Shown here: positions 1 through 6,820 of the stretch, in pieces
How positions within the stretch are numbered: position 1 is the first letter of the stretch
How the letters are laid out: the number at the start of each line of letters is the position of its first letter
DNA from: Pseudarthrobacter sp.
GTDB taxonomy: Bacteria > Actinomycetota > Actinomycetes > Actinomycetales > Micrococcaceae
Assembly: GCA_013362385.1 (NCBI GenBank)
Contig: JABFWC010000065.1
Span: forward strand, 1-13,992
Direction of reading: 5' to 3'
Length of the DNA: 13,992 nt
Translations under genes and position numbers: made by a program
Notes under the pieces: model-generated
What the model saw: the letters and a program-made list of their open reading frames with translations, nothing else
Database searches by the model: none
Told to the model about the DNA's origin: nothing

Positions 1-1108
1 TGGCGACGTCGGGGCGGAGCCGGCCGTCGCCGTCGAACAGTTCATCAGGGCGGTAGGACTGCAGCCACTCTTCGAGCTGTTTCAGGTGCTCCCCGTTGGT
101 CCTGACCTCGGACAGCGGTACCTGGTGCGCCCGCCACGTCCCTTCCACCGGCTGCCCGTCCACCGTACGCGGCCCGGTCCAGCCCTTCGGCGAGCGCAGC
201 ACGATCATGGGCCAGCGGTGCGCCCCCTCCCCCGTTTCCCGGCCTTCTCCCTCCGCGCGGTGCGCGTCCTGGATGGCCCGGATCTCCGCCAGGCACCGGT
301 CCAAAACCGCCGCGAAGTCGCGGTGCGCCTGTTCGGTGCTGTCCGGGTCCGCCACCGTGACGAAGTGCGGCTCGTGGCCGTACCCGCGCAGCAGCTGCTC
401 CAGCTGCTCCTGCGGCATCCGGGCAAGGATGGTGGGGTTGGCAATCTTGTAGCCGTTCAAGTGGAGGATGGGCAGCACGGCGCCGTCCGCGGCCGGGTCC
501 AGGAAATTGTGCGAGTGCCAGCTGGCTGCCAGCGGTCCGGTCTCGGCTTCGCCGTCGCCAATGACGACGGCGGTCACCAGCTGGGGATTGTCCAGCACGG
601 AGCCGTACGCGTGCGCCAGGGAATACCCGAGTTCACCGCCCTCGCTGATGGAGCCGGGGCTTTCGGGGGCGGCGTGGCTGGGAATGCCGCCGGGGTATGA
701 GAACTGGCGAAACAGCTCGGCCAGGCCTGCCTCGTCGTTGCCCACGTGGGCGTAGATCTCCGAGTATGTGCCCTCCAGCCAGGCGTTGGCGACGACGGCG
801 GGACCGCCATGGCCGGGGCCGGCAATAAAGAGCATCTCGGCCGAGTCCCGGCGGATCACCCGGTTCAGGTGGGCGTAGACGAAGTTGAGTCCGGGGGTGG
901 TGCCCCAGTGGCCCAGCAGGCGGGACTTGGTATCCTCCGGCCGGAGCGGTTGCCGCAGCAGGGGGTTGGAGCGGAGGTAGATCTGGCCCACCGAGAGGTA
1001 GTTCGCGGCCCGCCACCAGCGGTCGACAAGTTCCAGTTCCTCCGCCGGCAGGCTGCCCTGCGCAAGGTCGTCCCGCCGAATGTCTTCGTGCCCAATGCTG
1101 CCGGTCAT
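1..1108 (-). CDS. xfp: Xylulose-5-phosphate/fructose-6-phosphate phosphoketolase, N-terminal part (3' end cut by window edge)
   Basis: A thiamine-diphosphate enzyme that splits xylulose 5-phosphate (and often fructose 6-phosphate) with phosphate into acetyl phosphate and an aldose phosphate in the cytoplasm. The 369 visible residues include [16 protein letters not shown] near 68-83, the phosphoketolase signature EGGELGY at about 156-162, and the second signature ending in GDGEAETG at about 184-191, which belongs to the ThDP-binding region. Family members are near 800 residues, so less than half is present and the frame is open to the left edge. Two ATGs lie six bases apart (1114 and 1108). 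The purine-rich AGGTGAGG abuts the first and lies about six bases before the second, so 1108 is preferred. Acetate kinase or phosphotransacetylase partners are not in view. The family assignment is very secure. Confidence 0.95.
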   Translation of the reverse strand, partial: MTGSIGHEDIRRDDLAQGSLPAEELELVDRWWRAANYLSVGQIYLRSNPLLRQPLRPEDTKSRLLGHWGTTPGLNFVYAHLNRVIRRDSAEMLFIAGPGHGGPAVVANAWLEGTYSEIYAHVGNDEAGLAELFRQFSYPGGIPSHAAPESPGSISEGGELGYSLAHAYGSVLDNPQLVTAVVIGDGEAETGPLAASWHSHNFLDPAADGAVLPILHLNGYKIANPTILARMPQEQLEQLLRGYGHEPHFVTVADPDSTEQAHRDFAAVLDRCLAEIRAIQDAHRAEGEGRETGEGAHRWPMIVLRSPKGWTGPRTVDGQPVEGTWRAHQVPLSEVRTNGEHLKQLEEWLQSYRPDELFDGDGRLRPDVA

Positions 1109-1134
1109 AGCCATCCTCACCTAGGGTGCACCGC

Positions 1135-1159
1135 GTTGCGGCCGTCCCCCCATCGCAAC
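1135..1159. promoter_or_regulatory. Inverted repeat GTTGCG-N13-CGCAAC upstream of phosphoketolase
   Basis: GTTGCG at 1135-1140 and CGCAAC at 1154-1159 are perfect reverse complements separated by 13 bases, starting 26 bases upstream of the phosphoketolase ATG. It could be an operator for a dimeric regulator or a leader hairpin. With only six-base arms, chance is also possible. No convincing -10/-35 pair for the phosphoketolase was seen in 1115-1281. Confidence 0.2.
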
Positions 1160-1281
1160 ATCTTGGGGGCGCCGGCACAACCTTCCCGGCTATCCACATG
1201 GGCAGTTGTACCCGTCGTTGCACGGCCGGCGAACTGGTAGATTGAACACGATGTGGGGGCTCGACTATTGGGGGGACGGAC

Positions 1282-1845
1282 ATGAGCAGGGTTCATGGCG
1301 CGGCGGGAACGCGGCCGGGTGCAGAAGCCGCCCTGCTCAAGAGCGCACGCAAACGAGTCAAGACATTGCGTGACGGCACCCGGGTAGTTGAAGCGACCAT
1401 TTGGCGAACGGTTAAGGCCTGGGCGGTCGACTTTGGCGTCGTCGCCCTCCTGGCGCTCGCGATGGCCATCCTGGTGGGAAATTCCCCAACGGGCACGCCG
1501 GGTGCAGCTGCCGGTGCCGGAGCGGCAACCTGGCTCGTGGCTCCCTGGCTATACGGATTCTGCTGCGCCCGCGGCCGTTCGCTGGGCTCGTTCGCCACGG
1601 ACACCGAAGTGGTGCAGGTCGGCACGGGCCAGCCTCCGGGATTCTGGCGCGCCGGCTGGGTGATGTTCGCCCGGAGCGTGCTGTTCACCGTGCTGGTCCT
1701 GGTGCTGCTGCTGGGCGTCGCGGAAGGTTCATCGCCCTCCGGCGCCGAACCGAAGAGCCACCACCTGACCATTGACCGGGGGTTTCCCCCGCTGCTGCCC
1801 GGCGCTCCTCCGGTGGCACCCTACGACGCCGGCAAAGCAGACTGA
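1282..1845 (+). CDS. Small RDD-like integral membrane protein
   Basis: A 187-residue protein with a basic N-terminal stretch (about 20-45) and three likely membrane segments, near 50-66, 78-95 and 126-147, followed by a hydrophilic Pro-rich tail. The layout KAWAVDFGV at the start of helix 1, then GRSLGSF-TDTEVVQVGTG, then FWRAGWVMFARS before helix 3, resembles the Arg/Asp pattern of the RDD family, whose general role is not well defined (some members transport ions or solutes). The match is divergent and is an inference from pattern. The ATG at 1282 is preceded by a G-run (GGGGGGAC), and a TAGATT -10-like box lies at 1238-1243. The gene is divergent from the phosphoketolase; no functional link is evident. 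Confidence 0.75.
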   Translation: MSRVHGAAGTRPGAEAALLKSARKRVKTLRDGTRVVEATIWRTVKAWAVDFGVVALLALAMAILVGNSPTGTPGAAAGAGAATWLVAPWLYGFCCARGRSLGSFATDTEVVQVGTGQPPGFWRAGWVMFARSVLFTVLVLVLLLGVAEGSSPSGAEPKSHHLTIDRGFPPLLPGAPPVAPYDAGKAD

Positions 1846-1885
1846 CCAGCCGAATACGGGCGGTTCCACATTTACTACTTCCGGG

Positions 1886-1891
1886 TAGTGT
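1886..1891 (+). promoter_or_regulatory. Candidate leaderless -10 box (TAGTGT) of the SatD-like gene
   Basis: TAGTGT fits the TAnnnT pattern and ends nine bases before the ATG at 1901. There is no Shine-Dalgarno-like sequence between them, so transcription could begin at or just before the start codon. No good -35 hexamer is visible. Confidence 0.35.
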
Positions 1892-1900
1892 GTATCCAGA

Positions 1901-2500
1901 ATGTTCACTCTGACCATCAACCAGACGGACAGCCGGCGCGAAGGCGACCAGGTTCCGCAGCTGCTCAAGGCGCTGCGGCACATCCCCGCGCGCCTGGACT
2001 TCGACCGCTCGGTGGAGGATGAAGTCCAGGGCATTGTCGACTGCCCGGACCAGGCGGTGGATGCGGCACTGATCGCGCTGCGCAGCGGCTCCTGGTATGT
2101 GGGGATCGGGGCAGGGCCCGTGGATGAGCCGCTGCCCAACCAGGTCAAGGACGCGGCAGGTCACGGCCTGGTGTATGCGAGGCGCGCGGTGGACCGGCTC
2201 CGCAGCAGCAAGGAGCGGGTCCCAGTCGCGGTGGAAGGACCGCTGGCTGACGTGGCCCGGGACGCTGAGGCCGTGCTCCGGCTGCTCGGCAATATCGTGC
2301 GGGAACGCTCCGGCGCGGAGTGGCGGGTGCTGGACCTGCTGACTCCCGGGGTCCGCGGCCAGCAGAAAGCCGTAGCCCAGGAATTGGGCATCACCACCCA
2401 GGCTGTCAGCAAGGCCGTGGCCCGGGCGCAGTGGAACGAGGAACACGCCGCCCGCCGGGCCGCTGCAAGGTTGCTGGCGCTGATCCTCGAAGCGACGTAG
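1901..2500 (+). CDS. SatD-like protein with C-terminal helix-turn-helix
   Basis: A 199-residue protein. The N-terminal two thirds recall the SatD family: an early L-DFDRSVEDEVQG segment, SGSWYVGIGAG at about 62-72, and a later AAGHGLVYARRAVDRLR segment (about 85-101). The C-terminus has a helix-turn-helix candidate at about 153-176 (QQKAVAQELGITTQAVSKAV), the spacing expected of a DNA-binding wHTH. SatD was named from a streptococcal acid-tolerance locus; its biochemical function is unknown. The usual neighbour, a DUF3307/SatE-like membrane protein, is absent here. A role as an autoregulator or stress regulator is inference. The gene runs convergently toward the histidine phosphatase, with 45 bases between their stops. 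The start was chosen because the ATG follows a TAnnnT box by nine bases and no ribosome site is present. Confidence 0.7.
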   Translation: MFTLTINQTDSRREGDQVPQLLKALRHIPARLDFDRSVEDEVQGIVDCPDQAVDAALIALRSGSWYVGIGAGPVDEPLPNQVKDAAGHGLVYARRAVDRLRSSKERVPVAVEGPLADVARDAEAVLRLLGNIVRERSGAEWRVLDLLTPGVRGQQKAVAQELGITTQAVSKAVARAQWNEEHAARRAAARLLALILEAT

Positions 2501-2545
2501 TCCGCGCCGGAGTTCGGCAATGACCCGGCCTGCCCGCGCCGTGCG

Positions 2546-3139
2546 TCAGCTGCCGGTTGCCGCCATCACCGGTTCGCCGTTGAAGTATTCCAGCTTCCAC
2601 CCGTCGATGGCGTGGTGGTGGGCCAGGTTGAGCACCGCATTATCGACGCTGGCCAGGGTCTGCCCGATGGCGCGGCTGAGGCTGACCCGCAGCAGGGTGC
2701 CGTGCGTGACCACCAGCAGCCGCTGCCCGCGGAACTCCTCGGCCAGGGCCTCGAGCGCGGCCAGGCCGCGGTCTGCGGCTTCATCCTCGCTCTCGGCGCC
2801 CTTGAAACCGCCGGGAACGCGCAGGGCATCCAGCTCAGGGCCGGCCTGCATTCCCTCGGCCGGCCCGAAGCTGCGCTCGGTCAGTTCCGGTACGCGGCGC
2901 GACACCGTCAGGCCCAGCCCTTCGGCGATCAGGTCCGCGGTTTCGGCCGCCCGGCTCAGGGGCGAGGAAACGATGGCGTCCCATTCATACGGGGCAAGGA
3001 CGGCGACGGCGTCACGTGCCTGGCCGCGGCCGACGTCGTTCAGGGGGATGTCGGTTGATCCCTGGAGCCGGCGCTCGGCGTTCCAGTCGGTCTGGCCGTG
3101 GCGGACGAGGGCGAACGTCGTAAGGGTCATGGCTTCCAT
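2546..3139 (-). CDS. Histidine phosphatase family protein (phosphoglycerate-mutase-like)
   Basis: A 197-residue cytoplasmic enzyme of the histidine phosphatase superfamily. The phosphohistidine motif LVRHGQTDWN places the catalytic His at residue 14, with Arg13 and Arg63 (SSPLSRAAET) in the phosphate pocket, Glu88 (ELTERSFG) as the likely acid, and the second His at 146 (VVTHGT). The length and the short insert fit broad-specificity phosphatases rather than a glycolytic mutase, and the substrate cannot be told. Actinobacterial genomes often keep such a gene near pheA and serS, as here. Start choice: ATG at 3139 (AAGG four bases upstream) or ATG at 3130 (GGAAG nearly touching). The first is kept, but losing three residues would not affect the fold. 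Confidence 0.9.
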   Translation of the reverse strand: MEAMTLTTFALVRHGQTDWNAERRLQGSTDIPLNDVGRGQARDAVAVLAPYEWDAIVSSPLSRAAETADLIAEGLGLTVSRRVPELTERSFGPAEGMQAGPELDALRVPGGFKGAESEDEAADRGLAALEALAEEFRGQRLLVVTHGTLLRVSLSRAIGQTLASVDNAVLNLAHHHAIDGWKLEYFNGEPVMAATGS

Positions 3140-3198
3140 TCTGCCTTGGCCGCGGGCGGGCGCCGGAATCGCGGCAGCGGACGGTGTCTTGCGGCGCC

Positions 3199-4095
3199 TT
3201 ACAGCAGGCTGCGCAGGACGTGGGCGGCGCCGTCGTCGAACACCGAATGGGTGACCTCATCCGCTGCGGCGATGACCTCCGCCGGGGCCTGGCCCATCGC
3301 GACCCCGCGGCCGGCCCAGCTGAGCATCTCGATGTCGTTCCGGCCGTCGCCGACGGCCACGGTGAGGTGCTGTTCGATGCCGAGCCGGAGCCGGAGGTTC
3401 TCCAGGGCGCTGGCCTTGGTCACCCCCGCGGCAGCGATGTCCAGCCAGGCGGTCCAGCCGACCGAGTAGGTCACCCCGGCAAGGCCCACGTGGTCGATGG
3501 CCTCATTGAACTCCTCGGGCGTGTTTTCGGTGCTGAACACCACCACGCGCACGGCCGTGGCCTCCAGCATGGTGTGGAAGTCCACGCCTACGGCTTCCAC
3601 GCCGAAGCTGGCGTCCTGGAAGCGCTCGGTGGAAAGGAAGTTGCCGTCGGCGTCCTCGAGGGCGTACTTGGCGGATGGAAGCCGTTCACGCAGCGCACGC
3701 AGGGCCGGGGCGGGGTCGAACGTCGCCTTGTGGATCACCTCGTAGCCGTTCTCCAGGCCCGGGTGGAGCCGGAGGGTCACGCCGCCGTTGCAGCAGACGG
3801 CGTAGCCGCGCTCGATGCCGATTTTTTCGATGATGGGGAGGGTTGCGTTGAGGGAGCGGCCGGTGGCGATCATGACCTCGTGCCCGGCGGCGACCACGGC
3901 CTGCGCTGCTTCCCGCACACCAGGCGTCATGTGCCCGTCGTGGTCCACCAGGGTGCCGTCCACGTCCAGCGCGACCATGAGCTTCTGGTCGACCTTCGCG
4001 TAGGTGTTGTGGCCTGCGTAGGCGTTGGTGTTGCTTCCGTTGTTGTCTCGCCGGTCATCGTTGCCGGCGACTGAAGTTTCAGTCAGCGTTGTCAT
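3199..4095 (-). CDS. Cof-type HAD superfamily hydrolase (IIB cap)
   Basis: A 298-residue HAD phosphatase. Motif I DVDGTLVD gives the nucleophile Asp44 and acid Asp46. Motif II is IATGRS (Thr78), Lys227 sits in GVTKASAL (motif III), and motif IV is GDGRNDIEML (Asp250, Asp254). The roughly 120-residue block between motifs II and III is a C2B-type cap, as in Cof/YidA proteins that dephosphorylate sugar phosphates or flavin precursors; the substrate is unknown. The ATG at 4095 is preferred, although no clear ribosome site precedes it. Residues 1-38 are Asn/Gly/Asp-rich, poorly conserved-looking and probably disordered, so a start nearer Met40 is possible. The frame stays open upstream to 4263, but that part would be translated from the intergenic repeat and is not believable as coding. 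Confidence 0.9.
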   Translation of the reverse strand: MTTLTETSVAGNDDRRDNNGSNTNAYAGHNTYAKVDQKLMVALDVDGTLVDHDGHMTPGVREAAQAVVAAGHEVMIATGRSLNATLPIIEKIGIERGYAVCCNGGVTLRLHPGLENGYEVIHKATFDPAPALRALRERLPSAKYALEDADGNFLSTERFQDASFGVEAVGVDFHTMLEATAVRVVVFSTENTPEEFNEAIDHVGLAGVTYSVGWTAWLDIAAAGVTKASALENLRLRLGIEQHLTVAVGDGRNDIEMLSWAGRGVAMGQAPAEVIAAADEVTHSVFDDGAAHVLRSLL

Positions 4096-4100
4096 TGAAA

Positions 4101-4153
4101 CAGTGAACCAGACGTAACTGACAGGCGCTAGGACGCAGGACACAGGTTTACTG
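4101..4153. repeat. Near-perfect inverted repeat in the leader of the HAD gene
   Basis: CAGTGAACC at 4101-4109 and GGTTTACTG at 4145-4153 are reverse complements with one mismatch, separated by 35 bases, immediately upstream of the HAD start. The 4096-4216 gap is noticeably less GC-rich than its surroundings and should hold the HAD promoter. No convincing TAnnnT box could be picked. It could be an operator or chance. Confidence 0.2.
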
Positions 4154-4216
4154 AACTGTTGGTTAACACGGCGGGTTTGGCGGCTTCCCGCACGCCGGCC
4201 CGTGGCCCCCGTTCCT

Positions 4217-4267
4217 AAGCCTGTTCGCAAAACACGCCCTTCATGGCTTTGATCTGCGAACAAGCCC
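4217..4267. repeat. Palindromic intergenic repeat, copy A
   Basis: The left arm AAGCCTGTTCGC (4217-4228) and right arm TCTGCGAACAAGCCC (4253-4267) are identical to those of copy B at 5372-5423. The arms pair with each other (GCCTGTTCGC with GCGAACAAGC, nine of ten positions), while the 24-base centre differs from copy B. It begins 18 bases beyond the stop of the AbiEi-like gene on the minus strand, where a terminator would sit, but there is no U-tract and the loop is long. It may be a REP/MITE-like element, a mobility site or a structured 3' end. Confidence 0.75.
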
Positions 4268-4285
4268 AGGATGACCGGGCGGGAG

Positions 4286-5302
4286 CTAGTGGGTCCCGGG
4301 GCGGAGGCCGGCCGCTAGCAGTTTGGCCCGCAGCCGCTCCGGATGCTGCAGGTCGGCCCAGCGCCAGCGCACGAAACCGTGGCCCAAAGCCCGGATCCGG
4401 TCCTCACGGAGCTTCTCGCGGTACACGGCCTCTTCCGCTGTGATCCCGCCGCGCAGCGCGGCCTGCACGTACTTGGCCTTGCCATCGAACTCCCCCACAA
4501 CACCATGCCGCGGCCACCAAAAGTCGCTACGGCCGATAAAGCCTTCGCTGTCCGTGAAGACGTGCTGAAGGACAGGCTGCTCAAACCCGAGGACATCAAA
4601 GACGGCCCGGCTGTAGGACTCCCCGACGGACTCCGGCAGCGGGCTGGCCAGAAGGGCCACTCGTTCGGCACGGCGTCGGGCCGCCGCAGAGGCCAGAGCG
4701 GCCGTGCGCGCAGCTATGGCGGGCAGCGAGAAGAGCGGCGCGCCTGGATCCAGGGTTCCGTCCGCCACGAGCTTGCGGGCCACGCCGTCGGCAAGCACCA
4801 GGGCCCGGTCCAGCCCGGCGGAACCCAGGACGTCCACCGTGGTTTCGATCAGCCCCGAACACAGGAACTCCCCGTGCCGCGCGGGTTCCAGCTCCGGGAT
4901 GAGCCGGTAGCGAAGCGGATATGAACGGGTACGCCGCACCTCCCGCGCCGCTTCGTCCACACCGAGGACCAACAGCGGCGATTTCCGCACACCACTGCGG
5001 CCGGGAAGCGCCGTGGCCAGCTCCACGCAGGACGGGGTCCCGAGCGTCGGCAGGCCGCTGGCCACGGCTGCCGTTTCCCCGCACAAAACTGCACCCTTGA
5101 CGGACCTGGCGATCGCTGTCGTCGTCCACGCGAAGCGCTGCGAAGGGGCCGCGCCCAGCCAATCGCCGCTAGTGACGTAAAAGCCGCGCCTGATCCGGAC
5201 GAGCTGCCCGGCCTTGAACGCGCGGTGAATGCGGTCGGTAGTGGCACCCGTCCGCAGGACGGCGGCGGTGTCGATCAGTCCGGGCGGTATCTCCATCCCC
5301 AC
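4286..5302 (-). CDS. AbiEi-like winged-helix protein with PD-(D/E)XK nuclease-like C-terminal domain
   Basis: A 338-residue protein. Residues about 10-50 look like the N-terminal winged helix of type IV AbiEi-family antitoxins (a helix-turn-helix followed by LVRIRRGFYV), and 60-215 form the Ala-rich middle. The C-terminus resembles the Vsr/DUF559-type PD-(D/E)XK fold: Glu228 (GESYSR), Asp260 (GRSDFWW), then Glu271-x-Asp273-x-Lys275 (GEFDGKAKY), and a final RALGHGFVRWRWADL. All candidate metal-binding residues appear intact. Such proteins are widespread in Actinobacteria and usually lack a proven function; a DNA-binding or nuclease-like role is inference. No AbiEii nucleotidyltransferase toxin lies nearby. 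The gene sits alone between serS and the HAD gene, with a copy of the same palindrome on each side. The start is GTG 5302 or ATG 5296; neither has a strong ribosome site. Confidence 0.85.
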   Translation of the reverse strand: MGMEIPPGLIDTAAVLRTGATTDRIHRAFKAGQLVRIRRGFYVTSGDWLGAAPSQRFAWTTTAIARSVKGAVLCGETAAVASGLPTLGTPSCVELATALPGRSGVRKSPLLVLGVDEAAREVRRTRSYPLRYRLIPELEPARHGEFLCSGLIETTVDVLGSAGLDRALVLADGVARKLVADGTLDPGAPLFSLPAIAARTAALASAAARRRAERVALLASPLPESVGESYSRAVFDVLGFEQPVLQHVFTDSEGFIGRSDFWWPRHGVVGEFDGKAKYVQAALRGGITAEEAVYREKLREDRIRALGHGFVRWRWADLQHPERLRAKLLAAGLRPGTH

Positions 5303-5371
5303 AGCATGCAGACTGGCAGCGCCGCACAGTGCCTACGGATACCTCTATTGTGGACAGCGGCCTGCGGCCCG

Positions 5372-5423
5372 AAGCCTGTTCGCGGATCAGAACCCTGAAA
5401 GGTGCAGGTCTGCGAACAAGCCC
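5372..5423. repeat. Palindromic intergenic repeat, copy B
   Basis: The second copy of the element at 4217-4267, in the same orientation. Arms at 5372-5383 and 5409-5423 match copy A base for base (12 of 12 and 15 of 15), while the 25-base centre is unrelated. It begins 26 bases past the serS stop on the minus strand and 70 bases upstream of the AbiEi-like start. The remainder of 5303-5449 shows no gene; TGTGGACAG at about 5349-5357 resembles a DnaA box with one mismatch. Confidence 0.75.
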
Positions 5424-5449
5424 GGGACCAGCGGACGCAGGGACGAAAG

Positions 5450-6730
5450 CTAGAGGACCGGCAGGACCTCAAGGCCGCCAAGGTACTTCTGCAGCGCCTT
5501 GGGGACGTTGACGGATCCGTCCGGGTTCTGGTGGTGCTCCAGCAGCGCCACGATCCAGCGCGTGGTGGCCAGGGTTCCGTTCAGCGTGGCAACCGCGCGG
5601 GTGCCCTTGGACACGCCTTCCGCGTTCACCACGCGTTCGCGGATGTTCAGGCGGCGGGCCTGGAAGGTGGTGCAGTTGGAGGTCGAGGTCAGCTCGCGGT
5701 AGGCGCCCTGCGTGGGGACCCACGCCTCGCAGTCGAACTTCCGGGCCGCGGAGGTGCCGAGGTCACCGGCCGCGGTGTCAATCACCCGGTACGGCAGCTC
5801 GCACTTGGCCAGCATCTCTTCTTCCCACGCCAGCAGCCGCTGGTGTTCGGCGGCGGCCTCTTCGACAGTGGTGTAGATGAACATCTCCACCTTGTTGAAC
5901 TGGTGCACGCGGATGATGCCGCGGGTGTCCTTGCCGTGCGAGCCGGCCTCGCGGCGGTAGCAGGAGCTCTGGCCGGCGTAGCGGATGGGGCCGGCGTACA
6001 GGTCCAGGATCTCGTCCGCGTGGTAGCCGGCCAGGGACACCTCCGAGGTGCCCACCAGGTAAAGGTCGTCTTCAGCGAGCCGGTAGATCTCGGCGTCGTG
6101 CTTTACGTCGAAGCCGGTGCCCTGCATGGTCTCGGGGCGCACCAGCGTGGGGGTGATCATCGGGATGAAGCCGGCCTCGATGGCCTGGTCCATGGCCATC
6201 TGCAGCAGCGCCATCTCCAGCCGCGCACCCACCCCGCGGAGGAAGTAGAAGCGGGCGCCGGAGACCTTGGCGCCGCGCTCCATGTCGATTGCGCCGATCA
6301 GCTCACCGATTTCCAGGTGGTCCCTGGGCTCGAAGTCCGGGAACTCGCGCGGGGTGCCGACCGTCTTGACCACTACGTAGTCGTCCTCGCCGCCCTCGGG
6401 AACGCCGTCCTCGATGAGGTTGGGGATGGTGCGCAGCAGCTCTTCCTGCTTGTTCTGCGCGGCGTCGGCCTCCGCGGATGCCGCCTTGACCGAGTTGGCC
6501 AGTTCCTTGACCTCCGCCAGCAGGGCCTGCTTCTCCTCGCCCTTTGCCTTGGCCACCTTCTTGCCGAAGACGTTCTGTTCCGCGCGGAGGTTCTCGAAAC
6601 GGAGCAGGGCCTCACGGCGGGCGGAATTCGCGGAGATGATCGCGTCCACCACTGATTCGTCCGCGCCGCGGGCGCGCTGGCTGGCGCGGAATTTGTCCGG
6701 GTTTTCGCTGAGGTCTTTTACGTCGATCAC
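5450..6730 (-). CDS. serS: Seryl-tRNA synthetase
   Basis: A class II aminoacyl-tRNA synthetase of 426 residues, the normal bacterial length, charging tRNA(Ser) with serine. Residues about 28-100 form the antiparallel coiled-coil arm (charged and Ala/Lys/Glu-rich) that grips the tRNA long variable arm. The catalytic core has GTSEVSL (about 227-233), motif 2 around [17 protein letters not shown] (255-271) with [10 protein letters not shown] following, and motif 3 [19 protein letters not shown] (383-401). The start is GTG at 6730. It gives the canonical MIDVKDL beginning, and a TACCCT box ends six bases before it, so the message is probably leaderless. A much longer in-frame extension upstream runs antisense through the lipid kinase gene and is not real. 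Its proximity to pheA, the phosphatase and the HAD gene fits common actinobacterial gene order. Confidence 0.98.
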   Translation of the reverse strand: MIDVKDLSENPDKFRASQRARGADESVVDAIISANSARREALLRFENLRAEQNVFGKKVAKAKGEEKQALLAEVKELANSVKAASAEADAAQNKQEELLRTIPNLIEDGVPEGGEDDYVVVKTVGTPREFPDFEPRDHLEIGELIGAIDMERGAKVSGARFYFLRGVGARLEMALLQMAMDQAIEAGFIPMITPTLVRPETMQGTGFDVKHDAEIYRLAEDDLYLVGTSEVSLAGYHADEILDLYAGPIRYAGQSSCYRREAGSHGKDTRGIIRVHQFNKVEMFIYTTVEEAAAEHQRLLAWEEEMLAKCELPYRVIDTAAGDLGTSAARKFDCEAWVPTQGAYRELTSTSNCTTFQARRLNIRERVVNAEGVSKGTRAVATLNGTLATTRWIVALLEHHQNPDGSVNVPKALQKYLGGLEVLPVL

Positions 6731-6736
6731 CAGACA

Positions 6737-6742
6737 AGGGTA
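6737..6742 (-). promoter_or_regulatory. Leaderless -10 box (TACCCT) of serS
   Basis: Read on the minus strand, TACCCT fits TAnnnT and is followed by six bases (TGTCTG) and then the GTG start. This places transcription initiation at the start codon. There is no Shine-Dalgarno sequence and no clear -35. Confidence 0.6.
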
Positions 6743-6805
6743 TCCAATACCGCGCACGACGGCGGGCGGCGGGGGACAGTGGGGCCCGTGCGGCGTCCGC
6801 CGGGC

Positions 6806-6811
6806 TACTGT
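6806..6811 (+). promoter_or_regulatory. -10 box (TACTGT) of the lipid kinase gene
   Basis: TACTGT ends nine bases before the ATG at 6821, so the leader would be zero to a few bases long. A weak GGAAG lies between them but could only act if transcription began upstream of it. It is divergent from the serS promoter within 6731-6820. Confidence 0.45.
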
Positions 6812-6820
6812 GGAAGCACC

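Noticed and set aside
4096..4263. N-terminal extension of the HAD hydrolase to 4263
   Set aside because: It would translate the right part of repeat copy A and a less GC-rich leader. It has no family similarity and the enzyme is complete from 4095.
4217..4267. LexA/SOS box in the palindromic repeat
   Set aside because: The actinobacterial SOS box has GAAC and GTTC four bases apart. Here the half-sites are about 27 bases apart and in the opposite arrangement.
4217..5423. Integron attC sites flanking a cassette
   Set aside because: The arms do not contain the RYYYAAC/GTTRRRY core sites in the required places and no integrase gene is visible. Only the general architecture is similar.
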